Shown here: in pieces, positions 18,247 through 26,326 of the stretch
Layout: each line of letters opens with the position of its first letter
Numbering within the stretch: position 1 is the stretch's first letter
NCBI GenBank assembly: GCA_964519385.1
Contig: CAZFLR010000016.1
Location: 1-46,469, forward strand
Direction of reading: 5' to 3'
Length of the DNA stretch: 46,469 bases
DNA from: SVFI01 sp964519385
Lineage (GTDB): Bacteria > Bacillota > Clostridia > Lachnospirales > Lachnospiraceae
The notes under the pieces: model-generated
What the model was told of the DNA's origin: nothing
Database searches by the model: none
Seen by the model: only the letters and a program-made list of their open reading frames with translations
Translations under genes and position numbers: made by a program

Positions 18247-18283
18247 TAAGCACAGAACAGGGTCATGCCCTATCCTATGCTTA
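18247..18283 (-). terminator. Intrinsic terminator after the coiled-coil gene pair
   Basis: On the minus strand an imperfect hairpin (TAAGCA...TGCTTA with an inner AGGGC/GCCCT-type stem) is followed by eight T residues. It separates the coiled-coil genes from spoIIIAA. Confidence 0.8.
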
Positions 18284-18299
18284 CTTTTTTACATATATG

Positions 18300-18848
18300 C
18301 TATTTTTCTTCCTGCGTCTGTTTCATTTGAATTTCCTGTAAAACAAACGGATCATCGATATGAAGCATCAGCACTTCTATCTGCTCCTTGTGCTGGTCAA
18401 TTTCCTTACGAAGAGCAGCCATCTTATCTTTAAATGCTTCCTGAACCTCATCGAGCTGTTCATGATACAGTTTCTTCATCTTCTCAAGCTCTGCTTCATG
18501 TTCTTTTTTTAACACTTCTGTTTCATCTTCATATTCTCTTCTTATCTGCTTCTCTTTCTCAGCAAACTCCTTTTGTAAGGTTTCCCTGCACTTTGTCCTC
18601 TCTTTGGCAAGAATACCGTTTATCATGTCATTTGCCCTGGCAAGCTCCTTTTCCACTTCCTCCTCCAGAAGTTTCATCGTCCTGCGCCATTCCTGACCGG
18701 CTGTAATATATACCGCCTCTTCTGTGTCCGGCTGTGTCATCGCCGCCTTCATGGCTTCCACCGCCTTGATGGCTTCTTTGGATGCCTCTGCGGATTCTGT
18801 CACCGCCGCTTTGTCATTCTCTGTATTTCTGCTGCTTATTTCGCTCAT
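18300..18848 (-). CDS. Coiled-coil protein sharing the 26-residue motif of its neighbour
   Basis: Unrecognised family. The 182 residues are highly charged and predicted coiled coil from about 50 to 165, with an Ala/Glu-rich N-terminus. At residue 117 it carries HEAELEKMKKLYHEQ followed by LDEVQEAFKDK, the same module that occurs five times in the upstream gene. There is no signal peptide or membrane segment, so it is probably cytosolic. It starts 27 bases after the upstream gene and is followed by a terminator, so the two form a bicistronic unit. A structural or scaffolding role is a guess. Confidence 0.8.
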   Translation of the reverse strand: MSEISSRNTENDKAAVTESAEASKEAIKAVEAMKAAMTQPDTEEAVYITAGQEWRRTMKLLEEEVEKELARANDMINGILAKERTKCRETLQKEFAEKEKQIRREYEDETEVLKKEHEAELEKMKKLYHEQLDEVQEAFKDKMAALRKEIDQHKEQIEVLMLHIDDPFVLQEIQMKQTQEEK

Positions 18849-18875
18849 CTGTCATCCTCCAGTGTCTTATTCTAA

Positions 18876-19646
18876 TTACCCCAACAAATCTCCGAACCGT
18901 GACTTAAGCATGTCAATCTGCACCTGAAGTCCTGCATTCTTCTCCCGGAAAGCCTCCTGTACCTCGGCAAGCTGTTCATCATAAAGCTTCTTCATCTTTT
19001 CAAGCTCTGCCTCGTGAGACTGTGCATTGTTCTTGTAGAGCTGCATCTGTTCATTGGCTGCATCAATCTCCTTCTGCTGCTGCGCAAGCTTCGCCTGAAA
19101 AACCTCCTGTATCTCTGAAATCATGCTCTCATATATGTTCTTCATTCGCGTCATTTCGGCTTCATGATCACTCTGCAGTCTGTTTACATCATTGTTGCCG
19201 AAAAGCTCCAAAGCCATTGCTTCCTTTTTCTCACGGAATGCTGTCTGAATCTCCTCTATCTGCTCATGATAAAGCTGCTTCATCTTCTCAAGCTGTGCTT
19301 CCTGCTTTTTATTCTCTTCCTCAAACTGCTCGCTCTTTTCGCGATACTGCTCCATCTCCTGCTGCAATGACGTGCTGCGCTCACGAAACGCCGTCTGAAT
19401 CTCCTCTATCTGCTCATGATAGAGCTTCTTCATCTTCTCAAGCTCCGCTTCGTGCTCCCTCTCCATTTCATCGGAATTATGTGTCGCCTTATACTCCTCA
19501 AAATCCTGCTTGATGCTGTCTGTCTTTGTGCGAAATGCCGTCTGGATTTCCTCTATCTGCTCATGGTAGAGCTTCTTCATCTTCTCAAGCTCCGCTTCGT
19601 GCTCCTTTTTACTGATTCCGCCAAGTAAATTCAACAAAAAACTCAT
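18876..19646 (-). CDS. Repetitive coiled-coil protein with five copies of a ~50-residue repeat
   Basis: Unrecognised family. I start at the ATG at 19646, preceded by GGAGTG; an in-frame upstream ATG at 19748 lies inside the pnp terminator. The 256 residues hold five modules of the form (H)EAELEKMKKLYHEQ followed by IEEIQTAFREK, beginning at residues 16, 65, 115, 161 and 211, so the period is 46-50. Hydrophobic positions follow heptad spacing. The N-terminus MSFLLNLLGGIS and C-terminus MLKSRFGDLLG are short non-coiled caps. There is no export signal. A good promoter precedes it. Confidence 0.82.
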   Translation of the reverse strand: MSFLLNLLGGISKKEHEAELEKMKKLYHEQIEEIQTAFRTKTDSIKQDFEEYKATHNSDEMEREHEAELEKMKKLYHEQIEEIQTAFRERSTSLQQEMEQYREKSEQFEEENKKQEAQLEKMKQLYHEQIEEIQTAFREKKEAMALELFGNNDVNRLQSDHEAEMTRMKNIYESMISEIQEVFQAKLAQQQKEIDAANEQMQLYKNNAQSHEAELEKMKKLYDEQLAEVQEAFREKNAGLQVQIDMLKSRFGDLLG

Positions 19647-19695
19647 ACTAATCACACTCCGTCCGTTTCCGTCACTTTCTGCCGGATTTAAGGAT

Positions 19696-19724
19696 ATTCT
19701 AGCACTTATTTCTACGCTTGTAAA
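19696..19724 (-). promoter_or_regulatory. Sigma-A promoter for the coiled-coil gene pair
   Basis: Minus strand: TTTACA (19724-19719), 17-base spacer, TAGAAT (19701-19696). Expected transcript start near 19689, about 43 bases before the ATG at 19646. Confidence 0.7.
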
Positions 19725-19731
19725 ATAAAAA

Positions 19732-19768
19732 AGACAGCGCGAAGGCATTTCTGCCTTCTGTGCTGTCT
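19732..19768 (-). terminator. Intrinsic terminator after pnp
   Basis: Minus strand: AGACAGC and GAAGGCA arms pair with TGCCTTC and GCTGTCT around a small loop and a bulge, followed by TTTTTTATTTT. It lies about 25 bases past the pnp stop. Confidence 0.88.
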
Positions 19769-19792
19769 AATACGCTGTCAAACCGGACAAAA

Positions 19793-21877
19793 TTACTGGG
19801 CATCCTTAATAGAGAAGCTGAGTCTTCCCATCTTGTCCTTTCCAAGACATACAACTGTCACAACATCACCGAGTGTGAGAACATCCTCCACATGGTTGAT
19901 TCTTTCTTTGGCAATCTTGGAAATGTGAACCATTCCCTCCTTGCCCGGCGCAAACTCAATAAACGCGCCAAATTCTTTGATGCTGACAACAGAACCTGTA
20001 TATTTCTCGCCTTCCACGAAATCAGATGCAATCATCTGAATCATTTCGATTGCTTTATCCATTCCTGCCTGATCATTTCCGCAGACAGAAACTGCTCCGT
20101 CATCCGTAATATCAATCTTAACACCTGTACGTGCAATAATCTCATTGATTGTTTTTCCGCGCTGTCCCACAACATCACCAATCTTTTCCGGATCAATCTG
20201 AATCTGGACAATCTTCGGTGCGTACTGGCCAACCTCTTTACGCGGCTCAGAAATTGCAGGTTTCATACATGTATCCATAATGAATAATCTTGCTTCTCTT
20301 GTTCTGCGGATTGCTTCCTCAACAATCGGTCTTGTAAGTCCGTGAATCTTGATATCCATCTGGATTGCAGTGATACCGTCTGTCGTACCGGTCACCTTAA
20401 AGTCCATATCTCCAAAGAAGTCCTCAAGACCCTGGATATCCGTAAGAACGATATAATCATCATCCGTATCGCCTGTCACAAGACCACAGGAAATACCTGC
20501 AACCATTTTCTTAATCGGTACACCGGCTGCCATCAGTGACATACAGGATGCACAGGTAGAAGCCATGGATGTTGAACCATTTGACTCAAATGTTTCTGAC
20601 ACTGTACGGATTGCATACGGGAATTCCTCTGTAGACGGAAGAACTGCCATAAGTGCCTTCTCAGCAAGTGCTCCGTGACCGATTTCACGACGACCCGGAC
20701 CTCTGCTTACCTTTGTCTCTCCAACAGAATAGGACGGGAAGTTATAATGATGCATGTATCTCTTTGCAGTGATGTTTGCATCAAGACCATCCACCTTCTG
20801 CATCTCTGATAACGGTGCAAGTGTCGTCACATTACAAATCTGTGTCTGTCCACGGGTAAACATCGCACTTCCGTGAACACGCGGAATAATATCCACCTCT
20901 GCACTAAGCTTACGAATCTCATTAATCGCACGACCATCCGGACGCTTGTGATCCTTTAAAATCATCTTACGAACAGTCTTCTTCTGATACTGATATACTG
21001 CTTCACCCAGAACAGCAAGCCATTCTTCATTGTCAGCAAATGCTTCTTCTAACTTCTCTGTCACCTTGCGGATATTCTCTTCACGAACCTGTTTTTCATC
21101 CGTGAATACTGCCTCTTCCATCTCTGCCGGAGGAACGATTTCCTTGATGGCAGCGAACATTTCTTCCGGAATTGCACAGCTTACATATTCATGTTTCGGT
21201 TTTCCAACCTCTGCAACAATCTTATTGATGAACTCAATAATCTCTTTATTGATTCCGTCTGCCATGTAGATAGCTTCCAAAATCTTATCTTCCGGAACTT
21301 CATTGGCTCCGGCTTCAATCATAATTACCTTCTCGGCTGTAGAAGCAACCGTCATCTGAAGGTCTCCGTTATCCCACTGTTCCTGATTCGGGTTGATTAC
21401 AAACTGTCCGTCTACAAGACCCACCTGTGTCATCGCACACGGTCCGTCAAATGGGATATCGGAAATACATGTTGCAATCGATGTACCAAGCATTGCAACG
21501 AGCTCCGGACGACATTCCGGATCCACACTCATTACCATGTTGTGAAGTGTTACGTCATTTCTGTAATCCTTCGGAAACAGCGGACGCATCGGTCTGTCAA
21601 TTACACGGCTTGTAAGGATGGCATTTTCGCTGGCTTTTCCTTCTCTTTTATTAAATCCTCCCGGGATTTTTCCTACGGCATATAATTTTTCCTCATACTC
21701 AACACTGCATGGGAAGAAATCAATTCCGTCTCTCGGTTTTTCTGAAGCTGTCGCTGTAGATAATACGGTTGTCTCACCGTAGTGCATGAACGCACAGCCG
21801 TTTGCCTGTTTACCTACTCTGCCGATATCCACTGTAAGTGTACGTCCGGCAAGTTCCATTGTATAACTCTTATACAT
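19793..21877 (-). CDS. pnp: Polyribonucleotide nucleotidyltransferase (PNPase)
   Basis: PNPase degrades RNA phosphorolytically from the 3' end and belongs to the degradosome. The start is the ATG at 21877 (AAGGAGAATAAG before it), giving 694 residues; the open frame continues upstream only through a structured leader. Domains in order are two RNase PH cores (the first with GGFNKREGKASENAILTSR, the second with TFESNGSTSMASTCASCM and SCGLVTG), a KH domain with IGDVVGQRGKTINEII, and an S1 domain near the C-terminus with FGAFIEFAPGKEGMVHISK. It follows rpsO, the usual order. Confidence 0.97.
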   Translation of the reverse strand: MYKSYTMELAGRTLTVDIGRVGKQANGCAFMHYGETTVLSTATASEKPRDGIDFFPCSVEYEEKLYAVGKIPGGFNKREGKASENAILTSRVIDRPMRPLFPKDYRNDVTLHNMVMSVDPECRPELVAMLGTSIATCISDIPFDGPCAMTQVGLVDGQFVINPNQEQWDNGDLQMTVASTAEKVIMIEAGANEVPEDKILEAIYMADGINKEIIEFINKIVAEVGKPKHEYVSCAIPEEMFAAIKEIVPPAEMEEAVFTDEKQVREENIRKVTEKLEEAFADNEEWLAVLGEAVYQYQKKTVRKMILKDHKRPDGRAINEIRKLSAEVDIIPRVHGSAMFTRGQTQICNVTTLAPLSEMQKVDGLDANITAKRYMHHYNFPSYSVGETKVSRGPGRREIGHGALAEKALMAVLPSTEEFPYAIRTVSETFESNGSTSMASTCASCMSLMAAGVPIKKMVAGISCGLVTGDTDDDYIVLTDIQGLEDFFGDMDFKVTGTTDGITAIQMDIKIHGLTRPIVEEAIRRTREARLFIMDTCMKPAISEPRKEVGQYAPKIVQIQIDPEKIGDVVGQRGKTINEIIARTGVKIDITDDGAVSVCGNDQAGMDKAIEMIQMIASDFVEGEKYTGSVVSIKEFGAFIEFAPGKEGMVHISKIAKERINHVEDVLTLGDVVTVVCLGKDKMGRLSFSIKDAQ

Positions 21878-21944
21878 CTTATTCTCCTTCTCTTTCCGGG
21901 CATTTGCCCTATTTGGCATTACTGCATGTATCAGGCAGAAGATG

Positions 21945-21997
21945 CCGAAACTACTGAACCGGATGCGAAGCAGTCGCATACGCTTCAGTGGTCTCGG
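21945..21997 (-). promoter_or_regulatory. Long stem-loop in the pnp leader
   Basis: Two 24-base arms (21945-21968 and 21974-21997) are complementary at 20 of 24 positions, with some G-U pairs, around a 5-base loop. They lie between the rpsO terminator and the pnp start. There is no T run after the stem, so it is not a terminator. A comparable leader hairpin in Escherichia coli pnp is cut by RNase III for autoregulation; that role here is an inference. Confidence 0.65.
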
Positions 21998-22020
21998 AAT
22001 AGTTCTTCCACCTTACAAAA

Positions 22021-22043
22021 GAGGCGGATATGCAATCCGCCTC
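22021..22043 (-). terminator. Intrinsic terminator or attenuating hairpin after rpsO
   Basis: Minus strand: a perfect 9-bp stem (GAGGCGGAT with ATCCGCCTC) and 5-base loop, followed by TTTTGT. It lies 15 bases past the rpsO stop and upstream of pnp, so it probably limits read-through into pnp. Confidence 0.75.
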
Positions 22044-22057
22044 TCTCAATTCATTGC

Positions 22058-22324
22058 CTATTTTCTGATACCAAGTTCTTCAATTAAAGTACGATATCTC
22101 TCAATATCCTTTCTCTTTAAATAGTCAAGAAGACCTCTTCTCTTACCGATCATCTTGTACATACCGCGTCTTGAATGATGATCCTTCGGGTTCTCTTTTA
22201 AATGAGCTGTAAGCTCTTTAATTCTCTCTGTAAGAACTGCTACCTGAACCTCCGGTGAACCTGTATCTCCGGCTGTTCTTGCATACTTCTGCATAATTTC
22301 TGTTTTCTTTTCCTTTGAAATCAT
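22058..22324 (-). CDS. rpsO: 30S ribosomal protein S15
   Basis: The 88 residues match S15 along the full length: TGSPEVQVAVLTERIKELTA, LKENPKDHHSRRGMYKMIGK, RRGLLDYLKRKDIERYR. S15 binds the central domain of 16S rRNA. It has an AAGGAGG site, its own promoter and a structured leader that may mediate feedback control. Confidence 0.98.
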   Translation of the reverse strand: MISKEKKTEIMQKYARTAGDTGSPEVQVAVLTERIKELTAHLKENPKDHHSRRGMYKMIGKRRGLLDYLKRKDIERYRTLIEELGIRK

Positions 22325-22353
22325 TTTGATTTCCTCCTTCTTTTCATAGGGCT

Positions 22354-22393
22354 CATGCTAAGAACCGGGTCGGAATTCCCTTGCCTGAGCATG
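22354..22393 (-). promoter_or_regulatory. Structured rpsO leader, candidate S15 autoregulatory site
   Basis: In the leader, CATGCT and AGCATG enclose about 28 bases, with an inner GGG/CCC stem, between the promoter and the rpsO start. S15 is known to repress its own mRNA through leader structures in several phyla, including Firmicutes. That this element works the same way is an inference from position and base pairing only. Confidence 0.45.
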
Positions 22394-22413
22394 GCTAAAT
22401 TTCATACCCAAAG

Positions 22414-22442
22414 AGTATAACATACGAAAACGGGTATGTAAA
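22414..22442 (-). promoter_or_regulatory. Sigma-A promoter of rpsO-pnp
   Basis: Minus strand: TTTACA (22442-22437), 17-base spacer, TATACT (22419-22414). The transcript would start near 22407, giving a leader of about 80 bases. Confidence 0.8.
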
Positions 22443-22482
22443 GGGGCGAAATTGTGTTTTTAAGCATTTCCTAGCATTATCA

Positions 22483-23673
22483 TCAATCATATAAAAGTCT
22501 GACTGCTGCGACAGGAGTTCTGTAATAGGTGCTTGAAATACGGATACCCGTCTTTGGCGAGCTGGCATGAATAACCTGTCCGCCTCCGATATACATAGCC
22601 ACATGGTTGATACGGCTTCCGTTTGAATAGAATACCAAATCTCCCGGCTTCATCTCGGACGGCTTAATCCGTGTACCACAATTTGCCTGTGCTCTTGAAG
22701 AATGAGGAAGACCCACACCGAATTTTGCATATATGCTGAGAACGAATCCGGAACAGTCAGCTCCCTTTGTAAGAGAAGTTCCTCCCCAGACATACGGATT
22801 GCCGAGGAACTGTTTGGCATATTCACAAATCTCAACGCGCACATCGGAAACACCTTCGCCATAAAGAAATTCCGTCATGTTAAGTGCCGTTTTTAATTTT
22901 CTGTCCACAGATACATAATCGGCTGAAACATAAACCCTCTGGCCATCAAAATCCACTGCCACCCAGCCGTCAAGCTTTTCCAGAACCTCAAGCTCTTCAC
23001 CGTAAGCAACCATATCATATACCTCTGCCTCCAGTGAAGGTTCCATTCTCATTTTTAAACCATCTGCGTTAACCGTAGCTAACTCTTTTACAATGGAGCT
23101 TGCATAAACCTCGGCTGCCGTTCCCGTGAGAAGGTAATCCATGCTGACATAACCTTCCACACTACCGGAAATAATGTGTGCCATTCCGTCCGTAACTTCA
23201 AGAATCTCACAGCCGGAGTCATTTTCCATCTTACCTACAATCTTACTTCCCTTATCTGCTCCTGCACGGACATTCAGATGATCCTCCACCCGTGCAATAC
23301 CAAGATTGGTATATCCGAACAGTCCGCCTGCTTCTTCTTCATCATCATAAGACTGCTCGTCCATATCTTCCGGTGCCACCGTGATGGACGCAGTCACAAG
23401 TCCTCCGGCTCCCGCCGTAAAACTGACAGGTGCTTCCGTTGTCTCCTGCTCCTGTGTCTCTGTCTCCATTCCTATTGACAACCCCGTAGTTCCTTTTTCC
23501 TCTGTCGGAGTCTGAATTTCCAAAGACGGTGTCTTCGACAATACCGTATCTGCTCCCGCTGTAAATCCGCCGATTGTTAATGCCGGTGCTCCCATACTCT
23601 GCATCGGAAATGCAACCGTAAGTGCCACTGTAAGTGCTGCGACCGATATCCCGGCTTTTTTCTTATTATACAT
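22483..23673 (-). CDS. Secreted NlpC/P60 peptidoglycan endopeptidase with SH3b domains
   Basis: A cell-wall hydrolase likely to cut D-glutamyl-diaminopimelate bonds in peptide stems. The 396 residues have a signal peptide (about 1-29), a Glu/Thr-rich linker, two bacterial SH3 domains (about 122-185 and 195-258, with LNVRAGADKGSKIVGKM and LKMRMEPSLEAEVYDMV), and a C-terminal NlpC/P60 domain (about 280-396). Catalytic Cys307 is in GADCSGFVLSIY, with His357 in INHVAMYIG and His369 in VIHASS. It is monocistronic, with a consensus promoter and a WalR-type box in the leader. Confidence 0.93.
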   Translation of the reverse strand: MYNKKKAGISVAALTVALTVAFPMQSMGAPALTIGGFTAGADTVLSKTPSLEIQTPTEEKGTTGLSIGMETETQEQETTEAPVSFTAGAGGLVTASITVAPEDMDEQSYDDEEEAGGLFGYTNLGIARVEDHLNVRAGADKGSKIVGKMENDSGCEILEVTDGMAHIISGSVEGYVSMDYLLTGTAAEVYASSIVKELATVNADGLKMRMEPSLEAEVYDMVAYGEELEVLEKLDGWVAVDFDGQRVYVSADYVSVDRKLKTALNMTEFLYGEGVSDVRVEICEYAKQFLGNPYVWGGTSLTKGADCSGFVLSIYAKFGVGLPHSSRAQANCGTRIKPSEMKPGDLVFYSNGSRINHVAMYIGGGQVIHASSPKTGIRISSTYYRTPVAAVRLLYD

Positions 23674-23715
23674 AATATTCCTTTCTCTCGTTTGTTACAT
23701 TTCATGTCCATAATT

Positions 23716-23732
23716 GTTACATATTTGTTACA
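23716..23732 (-). promoter_or_regulatory. WalR (YycF)-type binding box
   Basis: Minus strand: TGTAAC, 5 bases, TGTAAC, an exact match to the WalR consensus TGTWAH-N5-TGTWAH. Two more GTAACA copies flank it (plus-strand TGTTACA at 23693 and 23735). It lies about 6-22 bases downstream of the expected transcript start. WalRK controls cell-wall hydrolase genes in Firmicutes; a position past the start would favour repression. Confidence 0.6.
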
Positions 23733-23744
23733 AATGTTACAGAC

Positions 23745-23773
23745 ATTATAACAATGCGGTCACAATATGTCAA
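23745..23773 (-). promoter_or_regulatory. Consensus sigma-A promoter of the NlpC/P60 gene
   Basis: Minus strand: TTGACA (23773-23768), 17-base spacer, TATAAT (23750-23745), a perfect match to the consensus in both hexamers and spacing. Confidence 0.9.
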
Positions 23774-23801
23774 GCAGACAGTAACCGGCAGTATATGGAA
23801 T

Positions 23802-25064
23802 TTACACCTCTATCTCATGTGCATCCGTCAGATGAAGCTTGGTATACAGGAAAACCCTGTCTCCTGCCTCAAGAATCATATTTCCATTCGGAATCAATGA
23901 CTTATTGCGTCGTTTCACGAGTACAATAATGGATTGACGCGAAATATCCAAATCACGTATCCTCACCCCGGTCCACGGATTCTGCTTTCTGAGCATCACT
24001 TCTTTAAGGTTGATGCGCTCATTTTCATCCTCTTCATAAGGGATTGCGCCAAGCACAACCATATCCTCCTCCTGAAGCACCACATCACCGCGCGGGATAA
24101 GAACCTCATTTTTCCGTTTGATAATCGCAACAATGACTCCGGCCGGCAACAACAAATCTGCAATTCTTTTATCGCACCAGCGGTCTCCTTCTTCAATATG
24201 TACCCGTATAAAGTGCATATCGGCCTCATATCCGTAATCACTTCGTCTCTTCATGGTCGAATACTGGTCCACAAAACCGGCCGATATAATACCTGTCGGA
24301 ATTGCAACCATGCCCACCCCGAGAAAGGTGATAAAAATGCCAAAAAGTTTTCCCAGCGTCGTAATCGGATATATATCGCCATATCCGACTGTCAAAAGTG
24401 TAGACGCTGCCCACCAGATACCGGAAAAGGCATTCTGAAACACCTGAGGCTGAGCCTCGTGTTCAAGACTGTACATACAAAGACTCGAGCCCAGCATCAG
24501 CACCAGAATAATGAACACGGACGAAACCAACTGCTGACGTTTCCCGTAGATAACAGCACTGATTACGCTCAGCGAATCGTGGTATGCATTTACCCGGAAC
24601 AAACGGAAAATCCGGACAATCCGAATCATTCGGAATGCCACGGTTCCTGTAGGGAAAAAGATTGGCAGATAATACGGAAGCCATGAAAGAATATCCACGA
24701 TTCCAAGCACAGAAAAAATATATTTCTTTACGGACTGCCCTTCCGTCAGATTCTCATCAATATATAAAAATCTTGCAGTAAATACCCGCAAAAAAAAGTC
24801 GATGCAGAAAAAAGCAACCGTCACTTCTTCTATAATGACAAGTGCTTCCCCGTACTGTTCTCTCATCGACTCATAGGTTGACATAATACTGACGACCAAA
24901 TTCAATATGATGGTAAACGCATTTAAAAAATCGTAGGCACGACTGACATAATCCAAATCGTTTCCCACTTCCAGTATTTCAAACAGGCGTTTACGCCTTC
25001 TGTACCATTGCCGGCTCTTTAACGAGGTACTCTTCGGTATGATACTTTTGGATGAACGATTCAT
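23802..25064 (-). CDS. Voltage-sensor-type K+ channel with two tandem RCK-C (TrkA-C) domains
   Basis: The 420 residues contain six membrane segments in about 40-265. An Arg-rich S4-like helix (MIRIVRIFRLFRVNA, about 146-160) and the K+ selectivity filter TVGYGD (225-230) are clear. The cytoplasmic tail has two RCK-C/TrkA-C-like units (about 283-340 and 352-408): DRWCDKRIADLLLPAGVIV with IKRKNEVLIPRGD, and TGVRIRDLDISRQSIIVLVK with NKSLIPNGN. There is no Rossmann RCK-N domain. RCK-C domains bind c-di-AMP or other small ligands in several K+ systems; gating by such a ligand is an inference. It lies 56 bases after the formate/nitrite transporter gene. Confidence 0.9.
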   Translation of the reverse strand: MNRSSKSIIPKSTSLKSRQWYRRRKRLFEILEVGNDLDYVSRAYDFLNAFTIILNLVVSIMSTYESMREQYGEALVIIEEVTVAFFCIDFFLRVFTARFLYIDENLTEGQSVKKYIFSVLGIVDILSWLPYYLPIFFPTGTVAFRMIRIVRIFRLFRVNAYHDSLSVISAVIYGKRQQLVSSVFIILVLMLGSSLCMYSLEHEAQPQVFQNAFSGIWWAASTLLTVGYGDIYPITTLGKLFGIFITFLGVGMVAIPTGIISAGFVDQYSTMKRRSDYGYEADMHFIRVHIEEGDRWCDKRIADLLLPAGVIVAIIKRKNEVLIPRGDVVLQEEDMVVLGAIPYEEDENERINLKEVMLRKQNPWTGVRIRDLDISRQSIIVLVKRRNKSLIPNGNMILEAGDRVFLYTKLHLTDAHEIEV

Positions 25065-25086
25065 CTTTATACATCCCCTTGCTGAA

Positions 25087-25106
25087 TATTTGCCTTAGAG
25101 CAAATA
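25087..25106 (-). other. Small inverted repeat between the FNT and K+ channel genes
   Basis: TATTTGC and GCAAATA form a 7-bp stem around a 6-base loop on the minus strand. There is no following T run, so it is a weak terminator at best; it may be a processing or pausing site. Confidence 0.35.
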
Positions 25107-25120
25107 CCTTTCCGGTCTTC

Positions 25121-25960
25121 TTATTTGTTTTTCTTCTTAATATTCAGATAATACAAAGGCAGTCCAAGAAGTATGGCACCACCTATGATGTTTCCTATAG
25201 TAACCGGGACCAGATTGGTCAATAAGTAATTCTGAACATTTAAGCTGTCAAGCTGCTGTGCGGATAAACCGTATGTCTCGGCTGCCAGCGTCGCATACTG
25301 TGTATTCCCTTTTGCAATCAGACCTGCAGTGATGTAATACATATTTGCCACGCAATGCTCAAATCCGGCTGTGACAAACAGCATAATGGTAAAAAAGCTC
25401 GCCAGCAGTTTACCTGCAATATCCTTTGCACACATTGCCATCAACACCGCTGCACATACCAGAACATTACACAAAGCACCTGATACTACGCCCTGTACAA
25501 AAGAAATATTCGCTTTTCCAACGGCAACTTTGATGGTATAAGCCCCGAGCATTCCAGCCGAATAATCCAATTGTCCGCTCATATAAATAAGCCATGCCAG
25601 TATCGTTGCCCCTACAAGATTACCGATATAGACGAGCACTAAAATACGAATTGTCTGTGTCAGTTTCTGTTTGCCGTCAAATACGCTCATGACAACCAGA
25701 CAATCACCGGTAAACAGTTCTGCGCCGAGCAGTATCACCATCATAAGTCCGACCGGGAAAACCACCGCTGCCGTCAGCCTTGCCAGTCCCACATCAGGTA
25801 TTGTGTGCGCTGCCACGCTGCTCGCTGCTGCTCCAAGTCCAATCATTGCTCCTGCCAGAACTGCTTTCCAGAACAAATCCCAGGATGATGTTTTCGCTTT
25901 TGCCTGTGCTGCTCCTATGTATTTTTCTACTACTTCTTTTATCGTAAAATAACCTTCCAA
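25121..25960 (-). CDS. Formate/nitrite transporter (FNT family)
   Basis: A pentameric channel for formate, nitrite or related small anions. It has six hydrophobic segments and the FNT signatures AELFTGDCLVVMSV and GFEHCVANMYYI, where the His is the conserved gating residue. I prefer the TTG at 25960, preceded by AAGGAG at good spacing, giving 279 residues starting MEGYFTIKEVVEKYIGAAQA. An ATG at 26005 in the same frame lacks a site and would add a highly charged leader. In mixed-acid fermenters a formate channel is the likely role, but substrate cannot be read from sequence. Confidence 0.9.
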   Translation of the reverse strand: MEGYFTIKEVVEKYIGAAQAKAKTSSWDLFWKAVLAGAMIGLGAAASSVAAHTIPDVGLARLTAAVVFPVGLMMVILLGAELFTGDCLVVMSVFDGKQKLTQTIRILVLVYIGNLVGATILAWLIYMSGQLDYSAGMLGAYTIKVAVGKANISFVQGVVSGALCNVLVCAAVLMAMCAKDIAGKLLASFFTIMLFVTAGFEHCVANMYYITAGLIAKGNTQYATLAAETYGLSAQQLDSLNVQNYLLTNLVPVTIGNIIGGAILLGLPLYYLNIKKKNK

Positions 25961-26033
25961 TTTTCTTCTCCTTCTTATGTCTTCCTTTTCTGATTCTCTT
26001 TTCATTCCGGCTGTTCTCCGGATATCCTTCCGA

Positions 26034-26062
26034 ATTATAGCACATTTTTTTAAAGTTGTATA
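26034..26062 (-). promoter_or_regulatory. Probable promoter of the FNT transporter gene
   Basis: Minus strand: TATACA (26062-26057), 17-base spacer, TATAAT (26039-26034). The -10 is perfect and the -35 moderate. The rest of 26063-26300 shows no gene or clear structure. Confidence 0.55.
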
Positions 26063-26303
26063 TGTGAAAATGAGGAATTCTGTCTGGTGCTGTCTCTACA
26101 GTTCTTTTTACAGGTATCCATCCAGACATCAAACCCTTTGCCGAATCTGCCAACAACTCCCTCCTGTAAACTATTTTTCTGTCACACTATGCTCCAAGAA
26201 TCAGCACAGACATAATAGGATACAGCTCATGAATCCGCTTCAGGATTGTTTGTCGAAGTTCAAATTTGTGAAACTTTACACAGAACATCAGTTCGTTATG
26301 TGA

Positions 26304-26309
26304 TATAAT
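26304..26309 (+). promoter_or_regulatory. Extended -10 promoter of the KilA-N remnant pair
   Basis: The plus strand reads TGATATAAT, a perfect -10 with extended TG, 18 bases before the ATG at 26327, which is itself preceded by TAGGGAG. It is the only plus-strand promoter seen in this stretch. Confidence 0.5.
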
Positions 26310-26326
26310 GACTTTAGGGAGTTTTT

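Noticed and set aside
18876..19646. Regular DNA repeats considered as a CRISPR array or minisatellite
   Set aside because: The repeats keep the reading frame, vary in sequence and encode a coiled coil, so they are protein repeats.
26160..26300. Possible small RNA between the FNT gene and the KilA-N pair
   Set aside because: No terminator hairpin or clear upstream promoter apart from the extended -10 at 26304, which serves the ORFs.
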